In this document: in pieces, positions 5,317-6,278 of the stretch
Layout: each line of letters starts with the position of its first letter
Position numbering within the stretch: position 1 is the first letter of the stretch
Assembly (NCBI GenBank): GCA_040510075.1
Contig: JBEVJT010000058.1
Location: 1 to 6,278, forward strand
Direction of reading: 5' to 3'
DNA length: 6,278 nt
Origin: VAZQ01 sp040510075
Lineage (GTDB): Bacteria; Pseudomonadota; Alphaproteobacteria; Rhizobiales; Xanthobacteraceae
Translations under genes and position numbers: made by a program
Notes under the pieces: model-generated
The model's input: only the letters and a program-made list of their open reading frames with translations
Database searches by the model: none
Told to the model about the DNA's origin: nothing

Positions 5317-6278
5317 ATGGTTGCAGCAGCACTCAGAAAGCGTATTCCGCAAGATCAGGAGCAATCCGAATTTGAAGCCGACGTGCTCGACGGCTTACGC
5401 GCAACTCCGAAACATATTCCGGCCAAATATTTCTACGACGCCATCGGCTCCGAACTGTTCGAGCGCATCACGGAAGTTCCCGAGTATTATCCGACCCGCT
5501 GCGAAATGAGCACTTTGCGCCGACACTCCGCCGACATCGCGAAGCTCATACCTGCGGGCGCGGCACTCGTGGAGTTCGGCAGCGGCTCCAGCAAGAAGGC
5601 GCGCATTGTGCTTGGCGCGGCACCGAAGCTTGCCGCTTATGTGCCGGTTGATATCTGCGGTGAGATGATCGAGCGCGAGGCCGCCGAGCTGCGTGTCGAT
5701 TTTCCGCAGCTCAAGGTGCTGCCTGTCATCGCGGACATATGCAAACCGTTTGAGTTGCCCCCCGAAGCCAAGGCCGCGCCGGCGCGTGTCGGCTTTTTCC
5801 CCGGTTCGACCATTGGCAATTTCGAGCCGCACGAAGCGGCCGAGTTTCTGCGCAATGCTGCAAATATTCTGGGAGAAGGCGCGACACTTATCGTCGGGGT
5901 AGACCTGATCAAGCCGGCCGAGGTGCTCAACGCCGCATACAACGACGCCGAAGGCGTGACGGAAAAATTCAATCTCAACCTGCTCGCGCGCATCAATCGC
6001 GAGCTCGGCGGGAATTTCCGGCTCGACATGTTTGAGCATCACGCCTTTTACAATCGTGAAAGACACCGCATCGAAATGCACCTCGCCAGCCTGAAACGTC
6101 AGAAGGTGCGGGTGGCCGGTGAAACGATTGATTTCCGCGCCGGCGAAACGATCCATACCGAGAACAGTTACAAATACAGCATCGAATCCCTTGGCGCTCT
6201 CGCGCGTGGCGCCGGCTGGCTACCTGCGGGCGCGTGGACCGATTCCAGCAAATATTTCTCCATCCAGGCCTTCACGCT
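5317..6278 (+). CDS. egtD: L-histidine N(alpha)-methyltransferase EgtD (3' end beyond window)
   Basis: EgtD trimethylates the alpha-amino group of histidine with three S-adenosylmethionine molecules, giving hercynine, the substrate of EgtB. The ATG at 5317 has AAAGG at 5306-5310, 6 nt upstream, and lies 10 bp after the egtB stop, so the two genes form an operon. The open frame gives 320 codons and runs off the edge after QAFT. Mycobacterial EgtD has about 321 residues, so only a few are missing. Visible features are KYFYDAIGSELFERI (37-51), VPEYYPTR (54-61), the SAM-binding glycine motif LVEFGSGSSKKAR (84-96), VPVDIC (109-114), FPGSTIGNFEP (161-171, N168 likely binding histidine), Y208 in AAYNDAEGV, and HTENSYKYS (280-288). 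E282 and S284 in that last motif match the histidine-binding pair of the mycobacterial enzyme. The call is firm. Confidence 0.95.
   Translation, partial: MVAAALRKRIPQDQEQSEFEADVLDGLRATPKHIPAKYFYDAIGSELFERITEVPEYYPTRCEMSTLRRHSADIAKLIPAGAALVEFGSGSSKKARIVLGAAPKLAAYVPVDICGEMIEREAAELRVDFPQLKVLPVIADICKPFELPPEAKAAPARVGFFPGSTIGNFEPHEAAEFLRNAANILGEGATLIVGVDLIKPAEVLNAAYNDAEGVTEKFNLNLLARINRELGGNFRLDMFEHHAFYNRERHRIEMHLASLKRQKVRVAGETIDFRAGETIHTENSYKYSIESLGALARGAGWLPAGAWTDSSKYFSIQAFT

Noticed and set aside
5395..6156. 253-codon minus-strand open frame opposite egtD
   Set aside because: It is antisense to egtD, whose frame shows the full set of EgtD motifs, so this is a shadow of biased codon use.
1..6278. 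CRISPR array, toxin-antitoxin pair or known defence system
   Set aside because: There are no regularly spaced repeats, no paired small genes and no defence-type domains. The genes are packaging, integration and ergothioneine synthesis.

Overview
The window joins the right end of a decayed prophage to ordinary chromosomal genes. The GC-rich, codon-biased genes and the protein families suggest an alphaproteobacterium. An interspersed repeat near the left end resembles the 'FVPKADI'-type repeats I remember from Bradyrhizobium and its relatives, so Rhizobiales is my best guess. That placement rests on memory, not on a search.

Positions 1-462 hold no complete gene. On the minus strand there may be the beginning of a coiled-coil protein that runs off the left edge. 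There is also a repeat built on the unit TCCGCTATTGG with a perfect 11-bp inverted repeat, and an AT-rich stretch before the next gene. Positions 463-2031 are a phage terminase large subunit. Its ATPase and nuclease halves lie in one frame but are separated by a TAA stop, so it is probably a pseudogene. A small HNH endonuclease (2041-2364) follows 9 bp later, as in HK97-like packaging modules. A possible 38-codon stub of the next phage gene overlaps its end and runs into a tRNA-Ser-like 3' end on the minus strand.

Positions 2464-3630 are a tyrosine integrase on the minus strand with all its catalytic residues. It has its own Shine-Dalgarno sequence and a promoter that overlaps a tandem repeat. 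Just beyond the promoter, at 3739-3788, is the 3' half of a tRNA gene with anticodon CAU. It fits the cloverleaf from the anticodon stem to CCA, but its 5' half is missing. This is the expected host-side attachment site of a prophage that used a tRNA-Met-type gene. The complete tRNA should lie at the other prophage end, beyond the left edge. Positions 3789-4052 are non-coding and contain a degenerate second copy of part of the tRNA fragment and a TGTACGTACA palindrome.

Positions 4053-6278 carry egtB and egtD, the two core enzymes of ergothioneine synthesis, in a tight operon with 10 bp between them. EgtD methylates histidine to hercynine. EgtB then joins a sulfur donor to hercynine. The NSYY motif and the spacing of the iron ligands resemble the Chloracidobacterium-type enzyme that uses cysteine directly, so egtA and egtC might not be needed. 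egtD is cut off by the window edge, probably only a few residues from its end.

I see no clearly new biological system. The points most worth checking are the interrupted terminase, the two different tRNA 3'-end sequences flanking the integrase, and the repeat within the integrase promoter.
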